The notes beneath the pieces were generated by a model. The model was not told the DNA's origin, ran no database searches, and saw nothing but the letters and a program-made list of their open reading frames with translations. Below are positions 8,602-17,434 of a stretch of DNA of 64,000 nt, one piece after another; position 1 is the first letter of the stretch, and every line of letters begins with the position of its first letter. The translations under genes were made by a program, and so were the position numbers. Origin of the DNA: Halohasta salina (lineage in GTDB: Archaea; Halobacteriota; Halobacteria; Halobacteriales; Haloferacaceae); NCBI RefSeq assembly GCF_024178165.1, contig NZ_JAMZIE010000001.1, forward strand, positions 724,122-788,121. The letters are read 5' to 3'.

Positions 8602-9743
8602 GTATCGCCGATCTACTGTGGCGCGTCCCGAGCGTTCAGATGGCCTGGCGGAACCTCGGCCGGAACCGCGTGCGGACGGCGCTGGCGACGCTGGGGATCG
8701 TCATCGGCGTCGTCGCCATCGCCTCGCTGGGGATCGCCGGGGTCGCCCTCCAGCAGCAGGCGACCGCGGATCTCGGGGATCTGAGCAACGAGGTGACCGT
8801 CACGCCGGGCGAGGACGCCGCCGAAGAGGGGATCACCGACGAACAGGTCGCCACCATCCGCACGATCGCCTCGGGGTCGACGGTCGTGCCGGAGAAGACC
8901 AACGTCACGGCGATCGAATCGCGGAACGGTAGAGAGGTGCAGGTCCGGGTGACTGGTGTGACGCGGGCGAGTGCACTCTACGGGTTAGCTAGCGGCGACG
9001 CCCCCGATCGGCTCCGGTCGGGTGCGCTGCTGTCGAACACGACCGCGACGAACCTCGGGCTCGAACGCGGCGATCCGATCGAGTACGACAGCCGGCTCTA
9101 CCGGATCGAGGGGCTGATCACGTCGACCGAGGGGTTCGGCTCGGCGACCGGCGGTCGACTGGTGGTCCCGGTGTCGGCGATGAACGACCAGCAGTACTAC
9201 GATTCGGTCACGATATTTACCGACGGCAGGGAGGCGACCGCCCTCACCGACGATCTCGAAGCCCGGTTCAACGAGGGCGGCGACGAGCAGGTCGATGTTC
9301 GGAACTTCGCGGACGTCCAACAGCGGGTCGGCTCCTTCTTCCGGACGCTCAACCTCGCGTTGCTCGGCATCGGCTCGATCTCGCTTGTGGTCGCCAGCGT
9401 CGCTATTCTGAACGTGATGTTGATGAGCACGATCGAGCGCCGCGGCGAGATCGGCGTCCTGCGCGCGGTCGGTATCCGGCGCGGAGAGGTCCTTCGGATG
9501 ATCCTGACCGAGGCACTGTTCCTCGGGATCCTCGGCGGGATCCTCGGCGCGGCCGTCTCGCTGGGGGTCGGACTGGTGTTGTTCCACCTGTTGACCGACG
9601 ATCCGCTGCTCGTATTCCAGTGGCGGAGCGCCCAGTACGTCGTCTACGGCTTCGGCTTCGCGGTGCTCGCAAGCGGGCTCAGCGGGCTGTATCCGGCGTG
9701 GAAGGCCGCCACCAACCGGCCGGTCGACGCTCTCCGCGGCTGA
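8598..9743 (+). CDS. ABC transporter permease, MacB/FtsX family
   Basis: A 381-residue protein with the MacB topology: one N-terminal membrane helix (LATLGIVIGVVAIASLGIAGVAL), a periplasmic-type domain of about 220 residues outside the cell, and three C-terminal helices with the FtsX motif (MSTIERRGEIGVLRAVGIRRGEV). Its start overlaps the ATPase stop, so the three genes form one coupled unit. In archaea such systems export or extract lipoproteins, peptides or envelope components; the substrate here cannot be inferred. Confidence 0.88.
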   Translation: MSIADLLWRVPSVQMAWRNLGRNRVRTALATLGIVIGVVAIASLGIAGVALQQQATADLGDLSNEVTVTPGEDAAEEGITDEQVATIRTIASGSTVVPEKTNVTAIESRNGREVQVRVTGVTRASALYGLASGDAPDRLRSGALLSNTTATNLGLERGDPIEYDSRLYRIEGLITSTEGFGSATGGRLVVPVSAMNDQQYYDSVTIFTDGREATALTDDLEARFNEGGDEQVDVRNFADVQQRVGSFFRTLNLALLGIGSISLVVASVAILNVMLMSTIERRGEIGVLRAVGIRRGEVLRMILTEALFLGILGGILGAAVSLGVGLVLFHLLTDDPLLVFQWRSAQYVVYGFGFAVLASGLSGLYPAWKAATNRPVDALRG

Positions 9744-9795
9744 CTGCCCTCCGCGGTTGACTGCCTTCCACGGCTGACTGGTGGACGCCAGCCGG

Positions 9796-10611
9796 CTATC
9801 GCTGCCGGTCGGCCACGTTCGGCTCCGACTCGACGGCCGGCACGTCGACCAGCGTGTGGCCACACTGTCGACAGTAGCGGTCGTCGTCGGAAACGGCCGC
9901 GCCGCACCGCGAGCAGTCGGCGCCGGTCGCAGTCGAGGCCTCGCGGAGCCGGGTCGCCTGCCACGGGATGAGCACGAAGCCGACCAGCACCGCAATAACC
10001 GTTATCCAGCGTCCGAGCACCGTTACCGGGATAATGTCACCGAAGCCGACAGTCGAGACGGCGATGACCGTGTAGTAGAAGGCGTCGCCGAAGTTCGAGA
10101 TCTCGGGGTTGGCCCCCACCTCGGCCGAGTAGACGAAGCCGGTCGCAATGAAGAATATCAGGAAGATCGTCACCGAGAGTTCGGTGCGGCGGATCGTTCG
10201 GATGGGTAGCGATTTGCCGAACAGTTGCTGTTCGTCGACCAGCAAGCGGAGGAACCGAAAGATACGCAGCGTGTAGAGCCCACGGAGAAAGACCGCGCCC
10301 GGTCCCGGAAACAAGAACAGTGGGAGGATCGCCACGAGGTCGACGACGGTGTAGGGATCGGTGATCTCGGCCCATCTGTCGGGGGCGGACTCGACGCGGA
10401 CGACGTACTCGCCGAGGAAGACGACCGCGAGGGCGACTTCGAGGTTCCAGATAACTGCGGGGTAGGGTGCGGGGAACTCGTAGGTCGACAGAATGTACAG
10501 TAGGATGAACGCGGTGTTGAGGACGTACAACAGCGCGTTCGTCGCTCTGCCCGCTGGCGTCTGGCGGTCCCGGAGGAGAAAGCCGATTCGGTCGACGATA
10601 GCAGGAGACAT
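9796..10611 (-). CDS. Voltage-gated-type potassium channel with C-terminal zinc ribbon
   Basis: A 271-residue ion channel starting MSPAIVDRIG. It has six membrane helices in the Kv order, an Arg-rich S4 (LRGLYTLRIFRFLRLL), and the K+ selectivity filter TVGFGD at 187-192. The last 45 residues hold a zinc ribbon with two CxxC pairs (CSRCG and CRQCG). Bacterial and archaeal relatives more often carry an RCK domain or nothing there, so metal or redox control is a possible reading. It is a single gene transcribed towards the MacB set. Confidence 0.85.
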   Translation of the reverse strand: MSPAIVDRIGFLLRDRQTPAGRATNALLYVLNTAFILLYILSTYEFPAPYPAVIWNLEVALAVVFLGEYVVRVESAPDRWAEITDPYTVVDLVAILPLFLFPGPGAVFLRGLYTLRIFRFLRLLVDEQQLFGKSLPIRTIRRTELSVTIFLIFFIATGFVYSAEVGANPEISNFGDAFYYTVIAVSTVGFGDIIPVTVLGRWITVIAVLVGFVLIPWQATRLREASTATGADCSRCGAAVSDDDRYCRQCGHTLVDVPAVESEPNVADRQR

Positions 10612-10662
10612 GGCGGCGGTATCACGTAGTTGGAGACCGCACACAAAACCGTACCTACGTCG

Positions 10663-11568
10663 CTACGAGACCAGCCGGATCAGCACGAACAGCGAGGCCA
10701 GCGAAGCCACCGTCGTCGCAAAGACGTTGACCGAGGCGAACTCGCTGTCGCCGCCGAGTTCGCTGGCGAAGACGTACGTCGACACCGCCGTCGGCGTCCC
10801 CAGCATGATGATCGATGCGGTGAACGCCGCGGGATCCACGTCGAGCGCCGAGAACGCCGCCCACGCGATGGCGGGCATCACGACGAGTTTCAAGCCGATC
10901 ACCGAACCGGTCGACCGCCAGTCGAAGGCCGCGTCGACCTGTAGCGTCGCGCCGACACAGACCAGCGCCAGCGGTAGCGCCAGCCCGGCCAACACGTCGA
11001 GGACAGCCACCGCAGGGGCGGGGATAGCGATGCCGAGGGAGCCGACCACGATGCCGGCGACCAGCGCGATCAGGACCGGATTTTTCCCGAGTTCGAGCAA
11101 CTGCGAGCGAAGTTGGGTGTCGGCTCCGGTGGCCGAGACCAGCACCAGCACGGTGATCGGGACCTGCGTCAGCGAGCCGATCCCGAGGACGACGCTGGCG
11201 ATGGCGGTTACCTCGGCGTCGAACGTCGCGGCCACCAGCGGGAGGCCGAGGTAGCCGAGGTTCGAGTGGTACGACTGGACGGTAGCGACGCTGCGGCGAG
11301 CCGGAGTGCCGCGGTGGCTGTTGAGGAGCCACGCGAGGGCCGCCGTCGACCCGAGGACCCCGACCACGCCGACGAACAGTCCCGGCGTCAGCAGGGCGGC
11401 GATATCCTGGTCGTAAGTCGCCGTAAACACGAGCGCCGGCAGCGCCCCGTAGTAGGCCACCGTATTGAGTCGGGCGGTTCGGCGACGGCTCAACAGCCCG
11501 GTCGACCGGAGGCCGGTCCCCACCAGCAGCAGGACCAGTAGCCCGAACAGCCGGAGTAACACCTCCAT
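10663..11568 (-). CDS. AEC (auxin efflux carrier) family transporter
   Basis: A 301-residue membrane protein with about ten hydrophobic helices. The two-fold repeat seen in this family is visible: each half begins with a helix carrying Asn/Pro (LNTVAYYGALPALVF; LVVMPAIAWAAFSA) and the C-terminal half contains IIMLGTPTAVSTYVFASELGGD. Family members are secondary exporters or facilitators of organic anions such as malate. The substrate is not predictable. It diverges from a small HTH gene across 139 bases, so that regulator may control it. Confidence 0.85.
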   Translation of the reverse strand: MEVLLRLFGLLVLLLVGTGLRSTGLLSRRRTARLNTVAYYGALPALVFTATYDQDIAALLTPGLFVGVVGVLGSTAALAWLLNSHRGTPARRSVATVQSYHSNLGYLGLPLVAATFDAEVTAIASVVLGIGSLTQVPITVLVLVSATGADTQLRSQLLELGKNPVLIALVAGIVVGSLGIAIPAPAVAVLDVLAGLALPLALVCVGATLQVDAAFDWRSTGSVIGLKLVVMPAIAWAAFSALDVDPAAFTASIIMLGTPTAVSTYVFASELGGDSEFASVNVFATTVASLASLFVLIRLVS

Positions 11569-11653
11569 ACCGGTGGTGCGTAGATGGCGGATATGACACT
11601 CACGGTTCGCTGAAGATTGCTGGCGGTAGCTACCTCCTCAAATATGTCTAATA

Positions 11654-11665
11654 GTAATATTTAAG
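11654..11665 (+). promoter_or_regulatory. AT-rich promoter core for small HTH regulator
   Basis: AATATTTAAGAG, within a run of mostly A and T (11638-11690), is the best TATA box for the gene at 11708. The spacing predicts an untranslated leader of about 20 bases. The AT-rich run is shared with the divergent AEC transporter. Confidence 0.45.
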
Positions 11666-11707
11666 AGAAAAGTATTATTACAGAAAATCCCGTACCGACA
11701 GCTACCG

Positions 11708-11986
11708 ATGAGCGTTCACGACGATCCGACCGCAAGCGCGGAACCGGCGACAGGTGACGGAGCCGATCGATGGGCAGCCATCCGCGGACTCCCGCCGAGT
11801 TCAAAACTCGTCGCCAAGACGCTGGACCACCACGACTCGCTCACCCAGAGCGAACTCGCCGAGGAGACGCTGCTGTCGACCCGAACCGTCCGAGAGGCGG
11901 TCTCCCGACTCGAAGCCGCCGACGCCGTCGACTCCAGAGTGTCGTTCCGGGACGCACGCAAACAGCTCTATAGCCTCACGATCTGA
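11708..11986 (+). CDS. Small winged-helix (MarR/TrmB-like) transcriptional regulator
   Basis: A 92-residue protein. After a disordered 25-residue start comes a classical winged helix: PSSKLVAKTLDHHDSLTQSELAEE, the recognition helix around LSTRTVREAVSRLEAADAV, and a wing with RKQLYSLTI. Such minimal HTH proteins are abundant in haloarchaea and bind DNA as dimers. There is no ligand domain. The divergent AEC transporter gene is the obvious candidate target. Confidence 0.75.
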   Translation: MSVHDDPTASAEPATGDGADRWAAIRGLPPSSKLVAKTLDHHDSLTQSELAEETLLSTRTVREAVSRLEAADAVDSRVSFRDARKQLYSLTI

Positions 11987-11998
11987 CCCCGTCGACGA

Positions 11999-12049
11999 GT
12001 AGTGACTACCGTGAGTAGTCAGTGATACCGAGATTAGTCAGTGACTACC
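11999..12049. repeat. Short direct repeats TAGTCAGTGA-TACC in a convergent intergenic region
   Basis: Two near-identical units, TAGTCAGTGATACC (12016-12029) and TAGTCAGTGACTACC (12035-12049), are spaced 19 bases apart. A shorter related unit, TAGTGACTACC, is at 12000-12010. They sit between the stop of the HTH gene and the end of the convergent EamA gene. Each unit is also partly self-complementary (GTAGTCAC/GTGACTAC). They could be operator sites or part of a bidirectional 3' end; the sequence does not decide. Confidence 0.5.
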
Positions 12050-12130
12050 AGTCTGATGTTCCGTCCTACGGCCGGGTAGCCACTGCATACTACCGTGGGA
12101 GGACGGTCGACGCCCGCTCCGGAATGGGGT

Positions 12131-12556
12131 TTATTCCACGGTCACGAGATAGACCGCGAGCACGGCAAATCCGATGCCGGCGATCTTGCGTGCGGTGACG
12201 GACTCGCCGAGGAAGGCCATCCCGAAGATCGAACTCGTCACCAGAAAGAGACCGAAAACGGGCGTGACGACGCTGACAGGGCCGAGCGACAGCGCCCGGT
12301 AGTAGGCCAGAATGCCGGCGGCCAGACAGATGCCGGCGGCAACCGCATACGGGAGCTTCGAACTGCCGAGATGTGGCGTGACACGCTGGTCGGTGCCGAC
12401 GACGACCGCCAGCGCGCCGACGACCAGAATCGAGTTCGAGATGATCGTCGCCACGTCGCTCGGGATCGCCTCCGAACCGGTGGTCGCTACCCGCATCAAC
12501 AGCGGGACGAACGTGTAGGCGACCAATGCGCCGAGCGCCCACGGGAGATAGCTCAT
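12131..12556 (-). CDS. EamA/DMT-superfamily small transporter (single-domain)
   Basis: A 141-residue membrane protein with four to five helices, equal to one EamA repeat and not the usual two. Conserved DMT features are visible: a Pro after the first helix (YTFVPLLMRVA), and the signature region SLGPVSVVTPVFGLFLVTSSIFGMAFLGE near the end. Half-size members act as homodimers or heterodimers to export drugs or metabolites, or serve as undecaprenyl-type flippase subunits. No partner half is adjacent, so a homodimer is likely. Confidence 0.8.
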   Translation of the reverse strand: MSYLPWALGALVAYTFVPLLMRVATTGSEAIPSDVATIISNSILVVGALAVVVGTDQRVTPHLGSSKLPYAVAAGICLAAGILAYYRALSLGPVSVVTPVFGLFLVTSSIFGMAFLGESVTARKIAGIGFAVLAVYLVTVE

Positions 12557-12674
12557 ACCGGCCGTCGACCCCCGGCGAAGTTATCGGTTCTGAACTGGTC
12601 GACCCGGTGGGTCGTGCGACCAGTTCTCAGGGGAGTGTCGCAAATAATATGCGGGCGGAACGGACAGGTGAGGT

Positions 12675-13163
12675 ATGGACACCAAACGCGAACTGTTGTC
12701 GCTGCTGTCGACCGATGCCCGCGAATCGACCGAGGACATCGCCCGACAGCTCGGCGTCGACCCCGAGCGCGTCGAGGCGTTGCTCGACGAACTCGAAGCC
12801 GAGGGCACCGTCCGGGGGTATCAGGCGGTGGTCGACTGGGACAACACCGACGACCAGCACGTCGCCGCCTTCGTCGAACTCAACGTCGAACTCAACCGCG
12901 AAACGGGCTACGAGGAGATCGCCGACCGGATCGCCCGGTTTTCCGAGGTCGAGTCCCTGCGGTTGGTGTCCGGTGATTACGACTTCGCCATCGAAGTCAC
13001 GGGCGACTCGATGCAGGACGTCTCGCAGTTCATCTCCAATCAGATCGCGCCGATCCCGGAGATCACCCAGACGGTGACTCACTTCATCATGGAGACCTAC
13101 AAGGAGGCCGGCATCGACTTCGGGGATCGGGACGGCGACGACCGCCTTTCGGTTTCGCCATGA
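12675..13163 (+). CDS. Lrp/AsnC family transcriptional regulator
   Basis: A 162-residue protein with an N-terminal HTH (residues 3-50, DAREST-EDIARQLGVDPERVEALLDELEAEG) followed by an AsnC/RAM ligand-binding domain (LRLVSGDYDFAIEVTGDSMQDVSQF). Lrp proteins sense amino acids through this domain. Its stop overlaps the aminotransferase start, a pair seen in many haloarchaea, so it probably controls that gene and itself. An AAATAATATG element about 27 bases before the ATG suggests a leaderless mRNA. Confidence 0.88.
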   Translation: MDTKRELLSLLSTDARESTEDIARQLGVDPERVEALLDELEAEGTVRGYQAVVDWDNTDDQHVAAFVELNVELNRETGYEEIADRIARFSEVESLRLVSGDYDFAIEVTGDSMQDVSQFISNQIAPIPEITQTVTHFIMETYKEAGIDFGDRDGDDRLSVSP

Positions 13164-14305
13164 CGCTCCAGCCCAACGACCGTGTCGCGGGGGTCCCGGA
13201 GTCGGGTATTCGAAAGTTCTTCGAGTTGGCCGAGGAGCGCGACGACGTGATCTCCCTTGGCGTCGGCGAGCCCGACTTCTCGACGCCGTGGGCCGCCCGG
13301 AGCGCGGCGATCCACTCGCTGGAGGAGGGCCGGACCTCCTACACCTCGAACCGCGGTATGAGCGACCTACGACGGTTAATCAGTGACTACTCACGCCGCT
13401 GGGACCACGAGTACGACCCCGAAACGGAGGTCCTCGTCACAACAGGCGCAAGCGAGGCCGTCGACCTCGCGTTGCGGACGTTCGTCTCGCCGGGCGACAC
13501 GGTGGCGATCCACCAACCCAACTACATCTCCTACCAGCCGGGCATCGAGTTCGCCGGCGGCGAGCCGCTGGGCGTCACGACGACGGCGGCCGACGACTTC
13601 GCGCTGACGCCGGCGGCACTGGCGGAGGCGGGAGCCGAGGAGGCCGACCTGCTCGTCTTCTGTTACCCGAACAATCCCACCGGCGCGGTGATGGATGCCG
13701 ACGAGATCCGCGCGGTCGCCGAGTTCTGCGTCGACAACGACATCGACGTTATCGCCGACGAGATCTACGCGGCGCTGACATACGACGGCGACCACACCTC
13801 GATCGCCTCGATGCCGGGGATGCGCGAGCGGACGATCGTGATCAACGGCTTTTCGAAGGCCTACGCGATGACCGGGCTCCGGTTGGGGTACGCGCTGGGA
13901 CCGGCCGCGGCGATCGAATCGATGAATCGCGTCCACCAGTACACGATGCTGTCGGCCCCGACGACCGCCCAGTACGCCGCTATCGAGGCGTTACGGAGCT
14001 GCGAGGACGCCGTCGACGAGATGGCCGCCGAGTACAACCGCCGCCGACGGTTCGTCCTCTCCCGGTTCGAGGAGATCGGCCTCGACTGTTTCACCGCCCG
14101 CGGGGCGTTCTACGCGTTCCCCGAGTGTGGCGGCGACGACGAGGCCTTCGCCGAGGACCTCCTGAAAGAGGAAGGCGTCGCCGTCGTTCCCGGACGCGTC
14201 TTCGGCGAGAGCGGGGCGGGACACCTCCGGGTCTCCTACGCGACGAGCATGCGGGAACTCAAAACCGCGATGAACCGGATCGAAACGTTCTGTCGGAACC
14301 GGTAA
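13160..14305 (+). CDS. Class I/II PLP-dependent aminotransferase
   Basis: A 381-residue aminotransferase of the aspartate/aromatic fold type I. Substrate-carboxylate Gly region is LGVGEPDFSTP, the PLP-binding Asn/Asp/Tyr set includes YPNNPTGAVM and ADEIYAALTYD, the Schiff-base Lys is Lys233 in FSKAYAMTGLRLGY, and the C-terminal Arg is in HLRVSYATS. It swaps amino groups between amino acids and 2-oxo acids; the exact substrate is not fixed by the motifs. Translational coupling to the Lrp regulator suggests amino-acid-responsive expression. Confidence 0.88.
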   Translation: MTLQPNDRVAGVPESGIRKFFELAEERDDVISLGVGEPDFSTPWAARSAAIHSLEEGRTSYTSNRGMSDLRRLISDYSRRWDHEYDPETEVLVTTGASEAVDLALRTFVSPGDTVAIHQPNYISYQPGIEFAGGEPLGVTTTAADDFALTPAALAEAGAEEADLLVFCYPNNPTGAVMDADEIRAVAEFCVDNDIDVIADEIYAALTYDGDHTSIASMPGMRERTIVINGFSKAYAMTGLRLGYALGPAAAIESMNRVHQYTMLSAPTTAQYAAIEALRSCEDAVDEMAAEYNRRRRFVLSRFEEIGLDCFTARGAFYAFPECGGDDEAFAEDLLKEEGVAVVPGRVFGESGAGHLRVSYATSMRELKTAMNRIETFCRNR

Positions 14306-14337
14306 CGCGGGTCGACGGCGGGTCACACCGGGAGTGA

Positions 14338-14622
14338 CTACTGGCCGGCCGGCGCGGATGTCCGGTAGCGACAGATCTCGTTGCCGACCTGTCTGACCTC
14401 GTGGGTCGACGGGAGCCGGTTGGCGGCTCTGATCTCCCGTTCGATCCAGTCGGCGAGGGTGTACATCGCCTCGGTGCCGCCCTGTCGGTCGACGTCGACG
14501 AGGATCTGCTCGTAGGCGCTCCGTCGACAGTGGGCCTGCTGGCGGTCGATGCCCTGATCGAACCGGTCGAACGTGTCCGCGATAGCGGTCTCGATCCGCC
14601 AGACGGCGTCGGATACACCCAT
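14338..14622 (-). CDS. Conserved-looking small protein of unknown function
   Basis: A 94-residue protein, mostly helical, with amphipathic stretches (WRIETAIADTFDRFDQGI; YEQILVDVDRQGGTEAMYTLADW) and two Cys residues far apart. I do not recognise it. The codon use matches its neighbours (strong G/C in third positions), and it has its own strand and flanking gaps, which supports it being real. It lies tail to tail with the aminotransferase gene, 32 bases apart. Confidence 0.6.
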   Translation of the reverse strand: MGVSDAVWRIETAIADTFDRFDQGIDRQQAHCRRSAYEQILVDVDRQGGTEAMYTLADWIEREIRAANRLPSTHEVRQVGNEICRYRTSAPAGQ

Positions 14623-14721
14623 ACGTCGTGGTACACTGACTCACAGTAAAACCGTTCTCGCCGGTTGTCGCCCGGCTACGAACGGGACAGTTGTCGAAAA
14701 CGAACGGACGGACCGGACGGT

Positions 14722-15348
14722 CTACTCCAACTCGAAGGTCTCGTCGTCGGCGTTCAGATCGAACTCCTCGTCGCCGTCGGGGGCCTCGAAGGCCTCGTAG
14801 AAGCCGACGAACTCGTCGTGGTCATCGAGCGAACTGACGGTCTCGTCGAGTTCCTCGCGGAGCTCGGCGAGCCGCTCGGAGAGCTCCTGGTACTCCTCGT
14901 TGTTTTCCAGCGACGAGCGACCTTTTTCGGACTCCAATAGCGCCTTTTTCGACGCCAGCGAGTAGAGTTCTTGTACACCCTCGTCGTAGGAGTTCCGGGA
15001 GAGCAGGTCTTCGACGGTCTCGATGAGCGTATCGCGGGTCACCGGCTTGACCAGATAGGTATCGAACCCCATATCGATGATGTCGAAATCGGGTTCGACG
15101 GCTGTGACCATCGACACCGGACAGTCGATTCCGCGCTCGCGGGCGGCATCGAGTACTTCGTCGCCCGACAGTCCTGGCATCCGACGGTCGAGCAGCATCA
15201 CCGAGATCTCGTCGTCGAGTTTTTCGAGGGCCTCTTCGCCACCGTAGGCGGTCCGGACACGGTAGTCCGCCTTCAGCCACGTGGCGTACAGGTCCGCTAG
15301 ATCTGGTTCGTCCTCGACGACGAGAACGAGTGGGCTGTCGTCGTTCAT
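14722..15348 (-). CDS. Response regulator with receiver and HalX domains
   Basis: A 208-residue protein. Residues 7-118 form a receiver: acidic pocket VVEDE (12-14), phosphoacceptor Asp54 in MLLDRRMPG, and the conserved Lys in YLVKPVTRD. Residues 125-195 are the HalX domain found in haloarchaeal regulators, here a coiled-coil-like helix (LASKKALLESEKGRSSLENNEEYQELSERL, read in segments) of unknown output. No histidine kinase is adjacent, so its partner is elsewhere. The last 20 residues are mostly acidic. Confidence 0.88.
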   Translation of the reverse strand: MNDDSPLVLVVEDEPDLADLYATWLKADYRVRTAYGGEEALEKLDDEISVMLLDRRMPGLSGDEVLDAARERGIDCPVSMVTAVEPDFDIIDMGFDTYLVKPVTRDTLIETVEDLLSRNSYDEGVQELYSLASKKALLESEKGRSSLENNEEYQELSERLAELREELDETVSSLDDHDEFVGFYEAFEAPDGDEEFDLNADDETFELE

Positions 15349-15582
15349 GGCTCCCTGAATCCCTCGGCGATCACACTTTCCTTGTGGTAGGCGAGGCCAT
15401 ATGAAAATACCCCTTTGCTTCGTGACTGGTTCGACATGGAGGGCAGCGAATATGGGACAAACATTGATGGACAGGCTGTGCTACGTTATACCATCCATCT
15501 GGCGGTTATAAATATTCTGATTATAGCGAAGTACCGTCGGGATCATTGCCGGCCGTCGACGAGGGCCCGGCGGTGAACCGGA
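15349..15582. other. Intergenic region between HalX regulator and guaB
   Basis: A 234-base gap upstream of the HalX gene. It contains an AT-rich stretch at 15500-15525 (GGTTATAAATATTCTGATTATAG) that holds TATA-like sequence in both directions. In the minus direction it could be the HalX promoter with a leader of roughly 130 bases. No gene or stable hairpin is evident. Confidence 0.4.
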
Positions 15583-17073
15583 CTACTCGGGACTGTAGTT
15601 CGGTGCCTCGTCGGTGATCATCACGTCGTGTGGGTGGCCCTCGGTTTGGCCCGCCGCCGAGACGCGGACGAACTCCGACCGCTGCTTGAACTCGGGGAGC
15701 GTTTCGGCACCGACATAGCCCATGCCCGATTGCATCCCGCCGACGAGCTGGTGGAGTTCGGAGGCGAGCGTTCCCTTGTACGGGGTCGCGGCCTCGACAC
15801 CTTCGGGGACGAACTCCTCGCCGTCCTCGTCGTCCTTGAGGTAGCGGTCGCCGCCGCCGGATTTCATCGCGCCGACACTCCCCATCCCGCGGTACTGTTT
15901 GTACTTCTTGCCGTTCATCGTGATCACGCGGCCGGGGGCCTCCTCGGTGCCGGCGAAGTAGGAACCGAGCATCACTGCGTCCGCGCCCGCGGCGACGGCC
16001 TTGATCGCATCCCCGGAGTAACGGATTCCGCCGTCGGCGATGACGGGGACGTCTTCGGGCGCTGCGACATCGGCGACCTCGGCGACGGCAGTGATCTGTG
16101 GCATCCCCGCACCGGTGACCACACGGGTCGTACAGATCGAGCCCGGCCCGATGCCGACCTTGATCCCGTCGGCGAAGTCGACGACCTCTTCGGCAGCCTC
16201 GCGGGTGCCGACGTTGCCGACGACGACGTCTGCGTCGACGAGTTCCTTGATTTCGCGGGCCGATTCGATCACGTTGAGGTTGTGGGCGTGGGCGCAGTCG
16301 ATGAACAACACGTCAGCGCCGGCCTCGTCGGCGGCGGTCGCGCGGTCGGTCTCGAAGGGCCCGACAGCGACCCCACAGACCAGCCGTCCCTCGTCGTCGC
16401 GGGCGGCCTCCTGGTGTTCGCGGCGTTGGAGGATCCCCTGCATCGTGATGAGGCCGACGAGCGTGTCGTCGTCGTCGACGATCGGGACGCGCTCGATCTT
16501 GTAGTCGTACATGAGTTCGAGCGCCTCGCGTGCCTCGACGTCCTCGCCGGCGGTGATGACCTCGTCGGTCATCGCTTCCTCGACGGTGTCGGTCTCACCG
16601 ACTTCGAGGAACGGTCGGATATCAGTGCCCGAAATGATGCCGAGAACGGTGTCGTCGTCGTCGACGACCGGTGCGCCCGAAACGCCCTCGCGGTTCATCA
16701 TCGCGTCGACGCCGCTGATCGTCTGTTCGGGGGCGGCGGTGACGACGTCGTCCCGTCGGATCATCAGTTCGTCGGCACGCTTGACGCGTTTGACCTCCGC
16801 GGCCGTCTCGTCGACTTCCATGTTCCGGTGGAGCACGCCCATCCCGCCCTCGCGGGCCATCCCGATGGCGGTGTCGCTTTCGGTGACCGTGTCCATCGCC
16901 GCCGAGAGGATCGGAATCGTCAGCTCGACGTTCCGGGAAACCCGTGTCGAGAGGTCCGCGTCGTCCGGTTCGATCCGGCTCTCCATCGGCCGAAGCAGCA
17001 CGTCGTCGAACGTCAACGCCTCCGGCACCTGTAGCTTCTCGGAGAAAGAACCCGCTGAACGGTGATTCGCCAT
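15583..17073 (-). CDS. guaB: IMP dehydrogenase
   Basis: A 496-residue enzyme starting [10 protein letters not shown]; two upstream in-frame ATGs (17085, 17142) are possible but lack support. It oxidises IMP to XMP with NAD+, the committed step to GMP. The TIM barrel is interrupted after about residue 95 by two CBS domains ([18 protein letters not shown] and preceding repeat). The catalytic loop [11 protein letters not shown] carries the nucleophilic Cys, and the mobile-flap region GMGSVGAM follows. The gene stands alone and faces away from the next gene across about 360 bases. Confidence 0.95.
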   Translation of the reverse strand: MANHRSAGSFSEKLQVPEALTFDDVLLRPMESRIEPDDADLSTRVSRNVELTIPILSAAMDTVTESDTAIGMAREGGMGVLHRNMEVDETAAEVKRVKRADELMIRRDDVVTAAPEQTISGVDAMMNREGVSGAPVVDDDDTVLGIISGTDIRPFLEVGETDTVEEAMTDEVITAGEDVEAREALELMYDYKIERVPIVDDDDTLVGLITMQGILQRREHQEAARDDEGRLVCGVAVGPFETDRATAADEAGADVLFIDCAHAHNLNVIESAREIKELVDADVVVGNVGTREAAEEVVDFADGIKVGIGPGSICTTRVVTGAGMPQITAVAEVADVAAPEDVPVIADGGIRYSGDAIKAVAAGADAVMLGSYFAGTEEAPGRVITMNGKKYKQYRGMGSVGAMKSGGGDRYLKDDEDGEEFVPEGVEAATPYKGTLASELHQLVGGMQSGMGYVGAETLPEFKQRSEFVRVSAAGQTEGHPHDVMITDEAPNYSPE

Positions 17074-17367
17074 ATAAGCCGTCATCGGGGATCCGGCAAA
17101 AACGTTGCGAGTCGGCACGCCCGTGAGGATCCGACACAGCATACCGACCTACTTATACAGAATCGTGAACAGGTTCGCGGTTCTCCGGCCGACGTGTGCA
17201 GTGTCGTGAATACATTCGCTGATCCGTGTGTACACATCCCACACGAACGATCGTGATATATCTGTGCCTGCCGGCAGATCTCACACACATTCGTCGAAAT
17301 ATTGGGCTCAAAACCACATTATATGTGCTTATTTCGTGTTAGGCTATGGCTACTAGGTAAGAATCTG

Positions 17368-17390
17368 CCGAAACGACTACTGTGTTTCGG
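17368..17390. promoter_or_regulatory. Inverted repeat upstream of leaderless small gene
   Basis: CCGAAAC (17368-17374) and GTTTCGG (17384-17390) form a perfect 7-base inverted repeat with a 9-base spacer. It ends 14 bases before a TTTAAG TATA box (17405-17410), the place where archaeal activators or the BRE-proximal operators bind. It could also be a terminator for the guaB-side transcript, but it has no T-run. Confidence 0.45.
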
Positions 17391-17403
17391 ATACCCACAC
17401 AAC

Positions 17404-17411
17404 GTTTAAGC
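17404..17411 (+). promoter_or_regulatory. TATA box, leaderless promoter
   Basis: GTTTAAGC lies 24-31 bases before the ATG at 17435, the canonical haloarchaeal distance for a transcript beginning at the start codon. Confidence 0.6.
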
Positions 17412-17434
17412 GAGTCGGAGCGCTACCTGTAGAT

